The position numbers and the translations under genes were made by a program. A stretch of 37,171 bases of DNA from Clostridiaceae bacterium. GTDB taxonomy: Bacteria; Bacillota; Clostridia; DSM-8532. The first letter of the stretch is position 1, and each line of letters opens with the position of its first letter. The notes below the pieces were generated by a model, which was not told the DNA's origin, made no database searches, and saw only the letters and a list, made by a program, of their open reading frames with translations. The stretch lies in NCBI GenBank assembly GCA_012521105.1, contig JAAYNA010000147.1, positions 1-37,171 of the forward strand. Direction: 5' to 3'. This document shows, piece after piece, positions 1-8,738 of this stretch.

Positions 1-147
1 AATATATTCAATATAAAAGCCCTGGAAATTTTCCATTTTTCAGGGGGGATACGAAAGTAACTGGTGTAAGCCAGTGAAATAAATGGTTTAGGTCAAAATT
101 CATTCAGAATTTTTGACACTACGGTAAATAATCAGAGAGGTAAAAAT
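1..147 (+). promoter_or_regulatory. Leader upstream of the GH42 gene with two small hairpins
   Basis: No gene is seen here. Two inverted repeats are visible: ACTGG at 60-64 with CCAGT at 71-75, and GTCAAAATTC at 92-101 with GAATTTTTGAC at 107-117 (one bulged T). A ribosome site of the AGAGAGG type precedes the ATG at 148. The hairpins could be leader structure or an operator. They match no riboswitch class I can recognise, and no convincing -35/-10 pair was found. Confidence 0.3.
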
Positions 148-2184
148 ATGAAAAAAGAAATATATTATGGTGTAGCGTATTATCCTGAGCAGAAGACAGA
201 AGCAGAACTCAGGCATGACCTGCAGTTGATCTTAGATTCGGGCATAAATACCGTACGGATGGCCGAGTTTGCCTGGAGTACCATAGAGCCAAGAGAAGGC
301 GAGTATCATTTCGACTGGCTTATCGAAGTGGTAAATTACCTTGGAGAGAATGGTGTAAAGTCGGTTATCTGTACTCCAACAGCATGCCCTCCCATATGGC
401 TTGTTAAAAAACATCCCGAGATTCTGTATGTAGATAACCGTGGAGTCACCAGGCCCTTTGGAGGAAGGAGAATCTACTGCTATAACAACGAAATATACCG
501 GCAATATTCGAAAAAAATCGCAGATAAAATGGGAGAGGTCTTTGGGAAGAATCCCTATGTAATAGGCTTCCAGATTGACAACGAGCCTGCCCAGGAGGCC
601 ACCGGACGCTGTGCCTGTCCGGTTTGCAAAGAAAAATTCCGGGAATATCTGAGGAAAAAGTATGGAACTATACAGGAATATAATAAAAAGAGTTTAGGTG
701 CTTTCTGGTCCCAGGAGTACAGCAGTTTTGATGAGATTGATATACCCATCACCACCATTGAGGTTGGTGGAGAGGATGCATTAAAGCCACAGAGGGAGAG
801 CCCTACACTGCGTCTTGAGTTTGAGCGCTTTGCCAGCGACAGTCAGATAGAATATCATACGCTGCAGGCCGAGGCCTTAAAAAGACACACTTTTTATCCT
901 GTTACTACAAATACAACAGGACTTGCAACCAACAGCATTGATTACTATAAGGGCTGTAAAACATTGGACTGTTATGCATTTGATTATTATCCCGATTTAA
1001 GGGGCAGCTTTATTTCATCCTTCCCTTATGCATTCGGACGGCATATGAAAAAGGATGTACCGTTCTGGGTGCTGGAATTCCAGGCAGGCGGAGGTCACAG
1101 TCTTGGCGGAACAGGCAGGCTGCAACCCTATCCCGGAATGCTGAAACTTGCAACACTGCACGCTATGGCAAATGGCGCCGAGATGCTGCTGCATTTTCAG
1201 TTCAGAACCTTCCCCGGAGGAGCAGAACAGCTTAATTATGCGATTGTGGATATGGACGGGCAGCCCCGGAGACGCTACTATGAGATGAAAGAAACCGCAG
1301 CATTGTTAAAGCAGCTGGAACCGGTATTCCAATCGAAGTTTAAAAATAGAACAGCAATTTGCTTTGATTACAATACTTTGTGGGCGTTAAAAATAAAGCC
1401 TGTAAACAAAAGAGAATTTGACTATATCCGTTATTGCGAGCGCTTATATTACCTGCTTAAGAGCATCGGAATTCAGAGTGATGTAATTCCCTATACCGAA
1501 GATTTGTCAGAGTACAGTCTGGTTATTTTGCCAACAGCATTTGTTTTTTCTGAAGATATGCAGGCAAAATTTACAGAATATGTCCGCAATGGCGGTGTAC
1601 TGCTGGCAACATTTTTAACCAGTGCAAAAAATGAGCATAATGTGGGATATACAACACCCTTACCTGCGGGAATGCAGGACGTGACGGGCATAACTGTTGA
1701 GGAATTAGAGCCCGTTCTGGACGGTTATCAAGAAAAGGTAGAGCTTTCGTTAGAAGAAAAACACACCTGTACCGATGGCATCTGGAGCGAGATGTTAGGT
1801 GGCCAGGCGAAAGCGATAGGAACCTATGCCTCGGGTTATAAAAAAGGACGGATGGTTATTTCTGAAAATTTATTTGGAAAAGGCTATTGCTATTATATGG
1901 GAACAGATTTACCCGATGAGCAGATGAAGAATTTTCTTGAATACGTTCGAAAGCGTGCAGATATTAAGTCTCAGCCCGTTCTGGTTCCTGATATAAGAGG
2001 TGTAGAGGTTGTAGAACGTGTACTTGATAACAGAAAAATATATTTCCTGTTTAATACTACCGATCAGACTGTTTCCTTTGACATCACAGAGAAAATGTCA
2101 GATTACCAGGACGGCAGTGTATATGAAGATAATGTACCGGTTTCTGCAAGATCTTTTAGAATCATTGAATACAAGTCTGAATAG
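148..2184 (+). CDS. Beta-galactosidase, glycoside hydrolase family 42
   Basis: A 678-residue cytoplasmic enzyme (no signal peptide) expected to hydrolyse terminal beta-galactosides from plant oligosaccharides. It has the family layout: a TIM barrel opening with the GVAYYPEQ motif near residue 8, the acid/base glutamate in GFQIDNEP (Glu146), the nucleophile in WVLEFQ (Glu310), then a trimerisation-like and small beta C-terminal domain. The Cys-rich insert CACPVC just after the acid/base matches the zinc-binding cluster of many GH42 enzymes. Length is typical for the family. The ATG at 148 has an AGAGAGG ribosome site and starts the conserved MKKEIYYGV segment. A hairpin terminator follows at 2209, so it appears to be transcribed alone or as the end of a unit that begins outside the window. 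The exact sugar specificity (galactose or arabinose linkages) cannot be read from sequence. Confidence 0.93.
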   Translation: MKKEIYYGVAYYPEQKTEAELRHDLQLILDSGINTVRMAEFAWSTIEPREGEYHFDWLIEVVNYLGENGVKSVICTPTACPPIWLVKKHPEILYVDNRGVTRPFGGRRIYCYNNEIYRQYSKKIADKMGEVFGKNPYVIGFQIDNEPAQEATGRCACPVCKEKFREYLRKKYGTIQEYNKKSLGAFWSQEYSSFDEIDIPITTIEVGGEDALKPQRESPTLRLEFERFASDSQIEYHTLQAEALKRHTFYPVTTNTTGLATNSIDYYKGCKTLDCYAFDYYPDLRGSFISSFPYAFGRHMKKDVPFWVLEFQAGGGHSLGGTGRLQPYPGMLKLATLHAMANGAEMLLHFQFRTFPGGAEQLNYAIVDMDGQPRRRYYEMKETAALLKQLEPVFQSKFKNRTAICFDYNTLWALKIKPVNKREFDYIRYCERLYYLLKSIGIQSDVIPYTEDLSEYSLVILPTAFVFSEDMQAKFTEYVRNGGVLLATFLTSAKNEHNVGYTTPLPAGMQDVTGITVEELEPVLDGYQEKVELSLEEKHTCTDGIWSEMLGGQAKAIGTYASGYKKGRMVISENLFGKGYCYYMGTDLPDEQMKNFLEYVRKRADIKSQPVLVPDIRGVEVVERVLDNRKIYFLFNTTDQTVSFDITEKMSDYQDGSVYEDNVPVSARSFRIIEYKSE

Positions 2185-2208
2185 AACATTTTCCGGATTA
2201 ATATGTAG

Positions 2209-2236
2209 GGCTGCCTAATCACATAGGCAGCCTTTT
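2209..2236 (+). terminator. Rho-independent terminator after the GH42 gene
   Basis: GGCTGCCT at 2209-2216 pairs perfectly with AGGCAGCC at 2225-2232, with an 8-base loop and TTTT following. It lies 25 bases after the GH42 stop codon and separates that gene from the hicAB region. Confidence 0.85.
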
Positions 2237-2308
2237 CTAAAAGCTGAAACACCCCTATAAGAAAAACCCTCAAAAAATATGCTATTAAATACGTAAAAGC
2301 ATAAATGG

Positions 2309-2330
2309 ATGCGTATAAAATGCGTATAAT
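2309..2330 (+). promoter_or_regulatory. Likely hicAB promoter with overlapping tandem operator
   Basis: The 10-mer ATGCGTATAA occurs twice, at 2309-2318 and 2320-2329, so the copies sit 11 bp apart, about one helical turn. The second copy contains TATAAT (2325-2330), a good -10 box, 25 bases before the hicA remnant start. HicB antitoxins are known to repress their own promoters, so the repeat is a reasonable HicB operator (inference). The -35 element is weak. Confidence 0.5.
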
Positions 2331-2354
2331 ATAATTACAAGGGGAAAACAATAG

Positions 2355-2438
2355 ATGAAGAGAAAAGACTTAACTGGACACAAGGAGATAAACGAGAGAT
2401 TGACAAAAAAATTAATCAAAAAGCATGGGCTGTTGTAA
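2355..2438 (+). pseudogene. hicA: Remnant HicA toxin gene with internal deletion (27 codons)
   Basis: The frame begins MKRKDL, the usual HicA N-terminus, and then passes straight into GHKEINERLTKKLIKKHG, which resembles the usual HicA C-terminus (pattern PRHxEINxxLxxxIIKxxGL). The middle of the fold is missing, including the catalytic region with the conserved GGNH or GSHH histidine; intact HicA proteins run to roughly 55-85 residues. A ribosome site AAGGGG at 2339-2344 precedes the ATG. The gene lies directly upstream of hicB, in the normal toxin-then-antitoxin order, behind a promoter with a repeated operator-like motif. The simplest reading is an in-frame deletion that inactivated the toxin. 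A chance small reading frame is possible but would not explain matches to both HicA ends. Confidence 0.6.
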
Positions 2439-2499
2439 AGAATCCATTGGTTTTGTCTGGTTTATCTATTGTTCGATGTAATTATGGGAGGGAAGATTA

Positions 2500-2889
2500 G
2501 TGAAAGAAGCCTATCCAGTAATAATATCTAAAGAAAAAGATGGTTACTATGTATCTATACCTGATTTCAATATAGCTACACAAGGCACAAGTATAGTTAA
2601 TTCAATTGAGATGGCTCGTGATGCAATTGGACTTATGGGTATTGATATTGAAGATGAGGGTAAGGAACTGCCTAAACCAAATTCAGCGAAATTTCAACTT
2701 GGAGGAAATGATATTGTTACATTAGTGGATGTAGATTTTACAGAATATCGTAAAAGGATAGATAACAGAGCAGTTAAAAAGAACTGTACAATACCTTATT
2801 GGCTTAATATTGAAGCAGAGAAAGCAAGGATAAATTTTTCCAAAGTACTGCAACAGGCATTAATGGAAAAATTAAATATTTCAAAGTAA
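2500..2889 (+). CDS. hicB: HicB family antitoxin, apparently orphaned
   Basis: A 129-residue protein with the HicB double-stranded-RNA-binding-like fold at the N-terminus (YPVIISKEKDGYYVSIPDF, then a helix beginning SIEMARDAIG). A C-terminal segment from about residue 95 has a ribbon-helix-helix look (CTIPYWLNIEAEKARINF). HicB neutralises HicA mRNA interferase and represses the operon. The start is GTG at 2500, preceded by GGGAGGG at 2486-2492. The upstream toxin gene survives only as a 27-codon remnant, so this antitoxin probably lacks its cognate toxin. It may persist as a self-repressor or as an anti-addiction gene against another HicA. Codon use is AT-rich compared with the flanking sugar genes, suggesting acquired DNA. 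Confidence 0.85.
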   Translation: MKEAYPVIISKEKDGYYVSIPDFNIATQGTSIVNSIEMARDAIGLMGIDIEDEGKELPKPNSAKFQLGGNDIVTLVDVDFTEYRKRIDNRAVKKNCTIPYWLNIEAEKARINFSKVLQQALMEKLNISK

Positions 2890-2914
2890 AGATCAATACA
2901 GGAAGAGTAATCTT

Positions 2915-3814
2915 ATGATTATAAGTGCAAGCAGAAGGACTGATATTCCGGCATTTTATTCTGAGTGGTTTTTTAACAGAATAAAAGAAGGTTATCTCTT
3001 AGTGAGAAATCCCATGAACATACATCAGGTGAGCAAAATAGACTTATCTCCTGAAGTAGTGGATTGTATTGCTTTTTGGACTAAAAATCCTCAACCTGTG
3101 TTAAGCAGAATGTCAGAATTAAGCAAATATAAATTTTATTTTCAGTTTACTTTAACTTCTTACGATAAAAGTATTGAACCCAATGTACCTGAAAAAAAGT
3201 ATCTGATTGCGACTTTTAAAGAGCTGTCAAACATGATCGGAAGGGAAAGGGTTATATGGAGATATGACCCGATACTGTTAACTGACCATTTTAGCATAGA
3301 CTACCATATAAAATGGTTTGAGGCTTTAGCTGAAAGGTTGAGTGGATATACCAGGAAATGTGTAATAAGTTTTATTGACTTATATAAAAAGACAGAAAGA
3401 AACCTGAAAGGAGTAAATTTATTACCACTTAGCACGGATATTATGAATGAAATTGCATATAATTTTTCCCTTATTTCCGCAAAATACAATATAGAGATTG
3501 AAACATGCTCAGAAAATATTGATCTGGATAAATACAATATAAAGCATGGTAAGTGTATAGACGATGAACTTATATCAAGAATAACCGGGAAAAGGATTAA
3601 TGCAAAGAAAGATTCCGGACAAAGATTAGCATGCGGTTGTATAAAAAGTGTAGACATTGGTGCTTATAATACGTGTAAACATAATTGCTGTTATTGTTAT
3701 GCAAATTTTAGTAAGGATATGGTTTCGAGGAACATAATGCTTCATAATGTAAAAGCTCCTCTATTATGCAGTGAATTAAGTGCGAAAGATAAAGTCAGTA
3801 TAAGAAAACTTTAA
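2915..3814 (+). CDS. DUF1848 family protein with C-terminal Fe-S-type cysteine cluster
   Basis: A 299-residue protein starting with the family hallmark [19 protein letters not shown] and containing FWTKNPQP and VIWRYDPI segments. Near the C-terminus a cluster is visible: Cys240-x-Cys242, then Cys254-x3-Cys258-x2-Cys261 within [13 protein letters not shown]. The CX3CX2C spacing is that of radical SAM [4Fe-4S] motifs, although here it is at the C-terminal end rather than the N-terminus. The function of DUF1848 proteins is not established; a nucleic-acid repair or modification role is only a guess. The gene follows hicB by 25 bases and precedes a macro-domain gene by 17 bases, so the three may be co-transcribed. 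Its codon use is notably AT-rich. Confidence 0.8.
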   Translation: MIISASRRTDIPAFYSEWFFNRIKEGYLLVRNPMNIHQVSKIDLSPEVVDCIAFWTKNPQPVLSRMSELSKYKFYFQFTLTSYDKSIEPNVPEKKYLIATFKELSNMIGRERVIWRYDPILLTDHFSIDYHIKWFEALAERLSGYTRKCVISFIDLYKKTERNLKGVNLLPLSTDIMNEIAYNFSLISAKYNIEIETCSENIDLDKYNIKHGKCIDDELISRITGKRINAKKDSGQRLACGCIKSVDIGAYNTCKHNCCYCYANFSKDMVSRNIMLHNVKAPLLCSELSAKDKVSIRKL

Positions 3815-3831
3815 AAAGGAAGGGAGATGCA

Positions 3832-4353
3832 ATGGAGCGTATTAAAATTATTTCAGGTGACATTACAAAAATTGAAGCAGATGCAATAGTTAATGCGGCT
3901 AACAAAACTTTACTTGGTGGTGGAGGGGTGGATGGTGCTATACATAGGGCAGCAGGCCCGGAACTTTTGGAAGAATGCCGCAGATTAAACGGCTGCGAAA
4001 CCGGACAAGCGAAGATTACGAAGGGATATGAGCTGCCTGCAAAATATGTGATACACACGGTAGGACCAATCTGGCATGGTGGTGAACACAACGAAGATCA
4101 TTTACTTGCATCCTGCTACAGAAATTCTTTGAATTTGGCGGTGGAGAATCGAATAAAAACAATTGCCTTTCCGTCAATCAGTACCGGTGCCTACCGTTTC
4201 CCTGTGAAACGTGCAGCAGGAATTGCCATTAAAGAGATAGCCGGGTTTTTAAAAGAAAACAGCAGTATAGACCAGGTATTTATGGTATGCTTCGATAACA
4301 AAACAAAGGATGCCTACCAAGAGGCATTAGCTGAAATTGGAGAAAGCAAATAA
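3832..4353 (+). CDS. Macro domain protein, O-acetyl-ADP-ribose deacetylase type
   Basis: A 173-residue single macro domain of the YmdB/MacroD class. The binding-loop motifs are clear: [19 protein letters not shown] near residue 9, the glycine-rich loop [15 protein letters not shown], the VIHTVGPIW strand, and the second loop [12 protein letters not shown]. Enzymes of this class hydrolyse O-acetyl-ADP-ribose and remove ADP-ribose from acidic residues. The ATG at 3832 has a GGAAGGGAG ribosome site. It sits just after the DUF1848 gene, so it may reverse an ADP-ribose or related modification linked to that protein (inference), or it may act generally in NAD metabolite clearance. Domain assignment is firm; the physiological substrate is not. 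Confidence 0.92.
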   Translation: MERIKIISGDITKIEADAIVNAANKTLLGGGGVDGAIHRAAGPELLEECRRLNGCETGQAKITKGYELPAKYVIHTVGPIWHGGEHNEDHLLASCYRNSLNLAVENRIKTIAFPSISTGAYRFPVKRAAGIAIKEIAGFLKENSSIDQVFMVCFDNKTKDAYQEALAEIGESK

Positions 4354-4435
4354 ATGGTTTCAATGACAGATATTAATGGTAATATATAGATTAAGTACCC
4401 AAGCAATATACAAATTTTGAAGAGGTGAGATTTAC

Positions 4436-5518
4436 ATGAGAATGACCCTTAGATGGTATGGCAGTAAATTAGACAATATAACTTTAAGTCAGATACGTCA
4501 AATTCCCGGGGTGACAGGGGTAATATCCGCACTGTACGATATTCCCGCAGGAGAGGTATGGCCGTTAGACCGAATTCTTGCATTAAAAGACGAGATTGAA
4601 AAAGAGGGCCTTTCGCTGGAAGGTATTGAAAGCGTAAATGTGCATGAAGATATTAAACTGGGAACACCTGATGCCGAAAGATATATTGAGAACTATAAAG
4701 AGACCCTTAAAAACCTGGGTGAAGCAGGGATAAACCTTGTGTGCTACAATTTCATGCCTGTTTTTGACTGGCTGCGCACCGACCTTGCAAAAGACCTGCC
4801 CGACGGTTCCAATACCATGTCCTATGATGAAGATATTATTAATAATATTAATCCTTCAGAGATGTTTGATGAAATGACCAGTCAGTCCAGTGGTTTTGTT
4901 ATGTCGGGCTGGGAACCCGAGCGTATAAATGAAATAAAGAGACTTCTTGAATTATACAGCGATGTGGATGAGGAAAAGGTGTGGAAAAATCTTGAGGTGT
5001 TCTTAAAAGAAGTAATACCCGTTGCAGAAAGATATGATGTTAAAATGGCAATTCATCCTGATGATCCGCCATGGTCAGTATTTGGTTTGCCAAGGCTGAT
5101 TACTTCTGAGGAAAATCTCAAGAGGTTTATTAATCTTGTTGATAGCCCATATAATGGCTTAACCATATGTACCGGTTCATTAGGATCAAGCACAAAAAAT
5201 AATATGCCTGAAATAATTCGATATTTCGGAGAAAGGGGAAGGGTTCATTTTGGGCATGTCAGGAATATAAAGATATACGAGCCTGGTAAATTTGACGAGG
5301 TTTCCCATAAAACAGAGGATGGCTCTTTAGACATGTTTGAAATTATGAAAGCCTTTTATGATATCGGCTTTGAAGGGCCCATACGCCCCGATCACGGCAG
5401 AATGATCTGGGGAGAAAAAGGACGGCCCGGATACGGTTTATATGACCGGGCGTTGGGAGCTACATATTTAAACGGATTATGGGAAGCAATAGTAAGAATG
5501 GACAGTAATAAACAATAA
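4436..5518 (+). CDS. uxuA: Mannonate dehydratase
   Basis: A 360-residue enzyme that dehydrates D-mannonate to 2-keto-3-deoxygluconate in the glucuronate branch of pectin and xylan breakdown. It shows the UxuA start MRMTLRWYG, the RQIPGVTGVISALYDIPAGE segment, the ESVNVHEDIKLG segment, LVCYNFMPVFDW, the metal-site region AIHPDDPPW and the C-terminal PIRPDHGRMIWGE motif. Length fits the family. A strong AGAGGTGAG ribosome site precedes the ATG. No other uronate pathway gene (uxaC, uxuB, kdgK) is in the window, so it acts with genes elsewhere. Regulation is not evident from the upstream 80 bases. Confidence 0.95.
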   Translation: MRMTLRWYGSKLDNITLSQIRQIPGVTGVISALYDIPAGEVWPLDRILALKDEIEKEGLSLEGIESVNVHEDIKLGTPDAERYIENYKETLKNLGEAGINLVCYNFMPVFDWLRTDLAKDLPDGSNTMSYDEDIINNINPSEMFDEMTSQSSGFVMSGWEPERINEIKRLLELYSDVDEEKVWKNLEVFLKEVIPVAERYDVKMAIHPDDPPWSVFGLPRLITSEENLKRFINLVDSPYNGLTICTGSLGSSTKNNMPEIIRYFGERGRVHFGHVRNIKIYEPGKFDEVSHKTEDGSLDMFEIMKAFYDIGFEGPIRPDHGRMIWGEKGRPGYGLYDRALGATYLNGLWEAIVRMDSNKQ

Positions 5519-5546
5519 GCTAGTGCAAATAACATTATGCTATTAA

Positions 5547-5575
5547 TTGACATATATATTAAGAACTTCTATACT
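5547..5575 (+). promoter_or_regulatory. Near-consensus sigma-A promoter of the DUF2207/radical SAM operon
   Basis: TTGACA at 5547-5552 is followed by exactly 17 bases and TATACT at 5570-5575. This is the best vegetative promoter in the window. It lies 105 bases before the DUF2207 start, leaving a leader that contains a small hairpin, GCAGA/TCTGC at 5584-5599. It supports transcription of the three-gene unit independently of uxuA. Confidence 0.75.
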
Positions 5576-5679
5576 TTTAATTAGCAGATATTTGTCTGCA
5601 GAAGTTTGTTTATGCTCTGAAAAAGCTATCTGAGGGCTGCGGAAAATTTCGCATTCCTGCGATATTAGTAAGGAGAAAT

Positions 5680-7413
5680 ATGGATAGAATATTTAAAAAA
5701 TGTTTTTTAGGTTGGTTGATATTATTTATTTTATTATTTCAGCCAACCAATATTTATGCTTCTGAGATTGCAAATCTCGGTTTTGTTGAAACAGATGTTA
5801 TCCTGTTTACCGATGGGAAAGCCGTTGTTTCATATACAGTGCGGTATAATTTAGTGCCCGGTAAAACAATGCTTGCCTTTACAATGGAGGTTTTTGACAA
5901 GCTCAACCCCGTTTTCGATACCGAGCATGCCTATGTCATAACCGATGATAATACCTCCCACAAAATTGATATAATCCACCTTGGCGGTGACAAATACGAT
6001 ATCATTAATGCCAATAATCAGCGCCTTGGTGGTGAATACCTTACATATAAATTCAGGTTTATAGCAGACATGGCGAAAGCAGGATACCTTAACAGAACAA
6101 CCTCGGAAGACGGAAAAAAACTTGTTGTATTTAACTGGGCTCCTGTTCAATGGGACGAACCAATGGAGCATTATACGGTTACAATAAATTATCCTTTGGA
6201 ATACAAAGACAAGTCTCACTCGAGGGAAGAAATAGAGAAATATCTCATTAAGAATGGCTTTGCCACCGAAAAATGGATGAATGAAGAGTACCTTATCGAC
6301 TACCGTGTTGTGAATATAGAATCAACAAGCAGGGTACAGGTCCTGCTTCATAAAGATAATCCGGGCATTGAATATCAGTTTAAAATCCAGCAATACATTT
6401 CCGAAGATGTTTTTAGTCAGATCCCAAGTGCCAGTGCCTCTTTTGATGATAATACAAAAAGGGAAGATTACACTGCGCCCAGGAATAATAACGGGTATAC
6501 TGACGGCAGATGGCAGAACCAATACAGCGAGTCTGCAGACCGAACAGGTTTATTGTTTGCTTTAAGTCTTTTGTTAATAATTACTTTTATAGCGGTGGGT
6601 AGAAAGCATCGATCAATGGTGAAAGCTCATCAGACTCTGGAACAGGTGCAATGGGCAAGAACCGACTGGGAACCGCCAAAGATTGAGATAGCCTCATTCA
6701 GAAAGGAAGGCCTGATTGCTGAAGATCTGGACGAGTTTGAAGCTGCCCTTTTTATGGGGGTACCATATAAAACAATTCTTTCGGTTATTCTATCAAAACT
6801 GATAAATCAGGGATATTTAGAGGAGATATCTTCCGATCCCCTTCGGGTTCGCAAAATTGATAACAAACTTCTGTCGGGATTAAACGAATATGAGCGCATG
6901 ATGTACGATGCCGCATCCGATGGCGAGCTGGATTCAAAAGAAATAGAAAGAATATTGCAGGTACTTACAGACAATGTTCAAAAAAAGACCTATGACTGTG
7001 ATATAGAAGCTACACGAAAATTTTACCAGGATAAGATCTCAAAGAGTATGCTTGAGGACATCCCTGAATCTGAAAACAAAGAAGAGTGGTTCTTCAAAGA
7101 AGAAGAGTTTTATGAAGAAGATTATTTCACATATTATTGGGTTCACTGGTACTTCTATCATAATCATATGCATCACCGCCGGTACAGAAAACACTATAGG
7201 CGGTATGAAGCATCTATTCCTGCAAACCCTGATAATATAACCTTTAAATCGGTTCTGGACTCTTCTTCGGGCCGCTTTGCCTGCCACTCGGCATGCCATG
7301 ACGCCTGTCATTCGGCCTGTCACTCGGCTTGCCATTCAGCATGCCACTCGGCCTGTCATTCGGCATGTCATTCGGCTTGCCACTCAGCTTGTGTCAGCGG
7401 AGGTGCACGATGA
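5680..7413 (+). CDS. DUF2207-type membrane protein with C-terminal (Ala-Cys-His-Ser)n tail, candidate radical SAM substrate
   Basis: A 577-residue protein. Residues 1-28 are a signal peptide (hydrophobic core WLILFILLF, end YAS). Residues 29-285 form an extracytoplasmic beta-rich domain of DUF2207 type with the [13 protein letters not shown] segment. One transmembrane helix lies at about 289-307 and the rest is predicted cytoplasmic. A helical region containing [15 protein letters not shown] follows, then an acidic stretch and a His/Tyr/Arg-rich stretch (488-509, six His). The tail at residues 534-573 is ten 4-residue units: eight ACHS, one ACHD and a final ACVS, then GGAR. The stop overlaps the radical SAM start (ATGA). 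The tail resembles the repetitive Cys cores of radical SAM peptide systems, so I infer that it is the modification site and that it remains attached to a membrane anchor. A metal-binding tail is the main alternative. A GGAG site precedes the ATG. Confidence 0.85.
   Translation: MDRIFKKCFLGWLILFILLFQPTNIYASEIANLGFVETDVILFTDGKAVVSYTVRYNLVPGKTMLAFTMEVFDKLNPVFDTEHAYVITDDNTSHKIDIIHLGGDKYDIINANNQRLGGEYLTYKFRFIADMAKAGYLNRTTSEDGKKLVVFNWAPVQWDEPMEHYTVTINYPLEYKDKSHSREEIEKYLIKNGFATEKWMNEEYLIDYRVVNIESTSRVQVLLHKDNPGIEYQFKIQQYISEDVFSQIPSASASFDDNTKREDYTAPRNNNGYTDGRWQNQYSESADRTGLLFALSLLLIITFIAVGRKHRSMVKAHQTLEQVQWARTDWEPPKIEIASFRKEGLIAEDLDEFEAALFMGVPYKTILSVILSKLINQGYLEEISSDPLRVRKIDNKLLSGLNEYERMMYDAASDGELDSKEIERILQVLTDNVQKKTYDCDIEATRKFYQDKISKSMLEDIPESENKEEWFFKEEEFYEEDYFTYYWVHWYFYHNHMHHRRYRKHYRRYEASIPANPDNITFKSVLDSSSGRFACHSACHDACHSACHSACHSACHSACHSACHSACHSACVSGGAR
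7279..7398 (+). repeat. Ten 12-nt coding repeats for A-C-H-S units
   Basis: Ten contiguous 12-base units encode ACHS, ACHD, seven ACHS and ACVS. Synonymous codons vary between units (GCC/GCA/GCT, TGC/TGT, CAC/CAT, TCG/TCA). The array is therefore not a fresh slippage product and the amino-acid pattern looks selected. Ten cysteines recur every fourth residue with nine histidines directly after them. Confidence 0.95.
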
Positions 7414-8738
7414 AAAAGAATAAACTATCCTGGGTTGATGGTTTTATAAAAAGTATAAAGCCCTATGTATATATGCGCCTTCGCGACAATGTTCTGATAC
7501 GCATGCCAAATGAAGCTTTTAAGCTGAACTCGTCGGGGGCACGGGTCATCGCACATATTCTGGATGGAGGCTCTGTTCAGGATTTTATCAATGCAAGAGC
7601 CGATTCACCCGGAACAGAATCTCAATTAGAGAGGTTTTTTATAGATTTTTCTCATCTTTGGAACAACGAAGTATGTGAGAACTATAAAACAGAAGCCATT
7701 CACAGAACAGAATTCAGCATTGGCTATATTCAGCTTCCTGTACTGTCTGAGGTGGCACTGACATATACGTGTAACATCAAATGCAGATTTTGCTATGGGG
7801 ACTGTACACCGGAAAAGGTTCAGGGGCAGCTTGGTACAGAGGACTTTAAAAAAATACTTGATATTATCAGGTACGAAGCCGAAGTCCCAAGTGTTTCATT
7901 TACAGGGGGAGAGCCAACAACATACAGGGATCTTCCTGAGCTGATAAAATACGCATCGGCGAATAAAATGCGGGTCAACCTGATTACGAATGCTATCCTT
8001 GTAACACCACGAAAGGCAAAGGAACTTGCCCGTGCAGGCCTTTCATCAGCCCAGGTCAGCATTGAATCGGCCTATGCTTATGAACACGATGCAATTACAG
8101 GGGTTCCGGGTTCACATCAGGCATCGGTAGCCGGGCTTAAAGCATTGAAAAGCGCAGGGGTTCTTGTACACCCGCATATAACCATTTGCAAAATGAACAA
8201 GGATAAACTGATAGATTACCCTGCTTTTTGTAAAAGTCTTGGAGCAGAAAGGTTTTCAGCTAATCTTGTAATTCCTGCCGGGCGTGGGGACGATGACGAT
8301 TTAACGGTAAGCTACAGCGAAATTGGAGACATTGTAAAAAGGCTTAAAACCGAATCTTTAAAACACGGTATACAGTTTATGTGGTATTCGCCAACGCCAA
8401 TATGCCTGTTCAATCCTCTGGCAGAAGGTTTTGGTAACAGGGGGTGCAGTGCTTGTGAAGGGCTTCTTTCGGTGGATCCGAAAGGGAATCTGCTTCCCTG
8501 CTCAAGTTGGCCTGAATCCGTCGGAAATCTTTTAAAAGAGGGGTTTGAGTCTGTATGGAATAATCGGCGTTGTAAGTTGATTCGTGCAAAAGTTGCCGCG
8601 CCTTTGGAGTGTAAGGGATGCAGGCATTTTGCAGCTTGCCAGGGAGCCTGCCCCCTCTATTTCAATGTGCATGGTTATGAAGAACTTGTTTCAAATTGGG
8701 AATCAATGGGCCTTATAAAGGAAAGGAGCATTGTATGA
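7410..8738 (+). CDS. Radical SAM/SPASM peptide maturase with PqqD-like N-terminal domain
   Basis: A 442-residue enzyme. Residues 1 to about 100 look like a PqqD-like peptide-recognition domain ([21 protein letters not shown], then [13 protein letters not shown]). The radical SAM core has Cys121-x3-Cys125-x2-Cys128 for the [4Fe-4S] cluster, and Gly166-Gly-Glu-Pro for SAM binding. The C-terminal SPASM domain carries Cys346, Cys349, Cys364, Cys401, Cys404, Cys410 and Cys414, enough for two auxiliary clusters. Such enzymes install thioether or carbon-carbon links in ribosomal peptides. I chose the ATG at 7410, with GGAGG at 7399-7403; an in-frame ATG at 7329 would read backwards through the repeat region. 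It overlaps its neighbours by 4 bp on both sides, so translation is probably coupled. The likely substrate is the Cys-repeat tail encoded just upstream (inference). Confidence 0.93.
   Translation: MKKNKLSWVDGFIKSIKPYVYMRLRDNVLIRMPNEAFKLNSSGARVIAHILDGGSVQDFINARADSPGTESQLERFFIDFSHLWNNEVCENYKTEAIHRTEFSIGYIQLPVLSEVALTYTCNIKCRFCYGDCTPEKVQGQLGTEDFKKILDIIRYEAEVPSVSFTGGEPTTYRDLPELIKYASANKMRVNLITNAILVTPRKAKELARAGLSSAQVSIESAYAYEHDAITGVPGSHQASVAGLKALKSAGVLVHPHITICKMNKDKLIDYPAFCKSLGAERFSANLVIPAGRGDDDDLTVSYSEIGDIVKRLKTESLKHGIQFMWYSPTPICLFNPLAEGFGNRGCSACEGLLSVDPKGNLLPCSSWPESVGNLLKEGFESVWNNRRCKLIRAKVAAPLECKGCRHFAACQGACPLYFNVHGYEELVSNWESMGLIKERSIV

Noticed and set aside
1..147. Riboswitch upstream of the GH42 gene
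   Set aside because: Small hairpins are present but no conserved core of any class I know could be matched.
5851..6219. 122-codon antisense frame in the DUF2207 gene
   Set aside because: Shadow of the conserved coding strand, with no domain or ribosome site.
7279..7398. CRISPR-like repeat array
   Set aside because: The 12-base units are contiguous with no spacers and are in frame in a coding sequence; it is a protein repeat.
7279..7398. Multiheme cytochrome c motifs (C-x3-C-H reading of the tail)
   Set aside because: Heme c sites are normally CXXCH and outside the membrane; this tail is CXXXC-spaced and predicted cytosolic.
7329..7409. Earlier in-frame ATG for the radical SAM gene
   Set aside because: It would translate the Cys-repeat DNA in another frame; the ATG at 7410 has GGAGG at good spacing and homologous-looking N-terminus.
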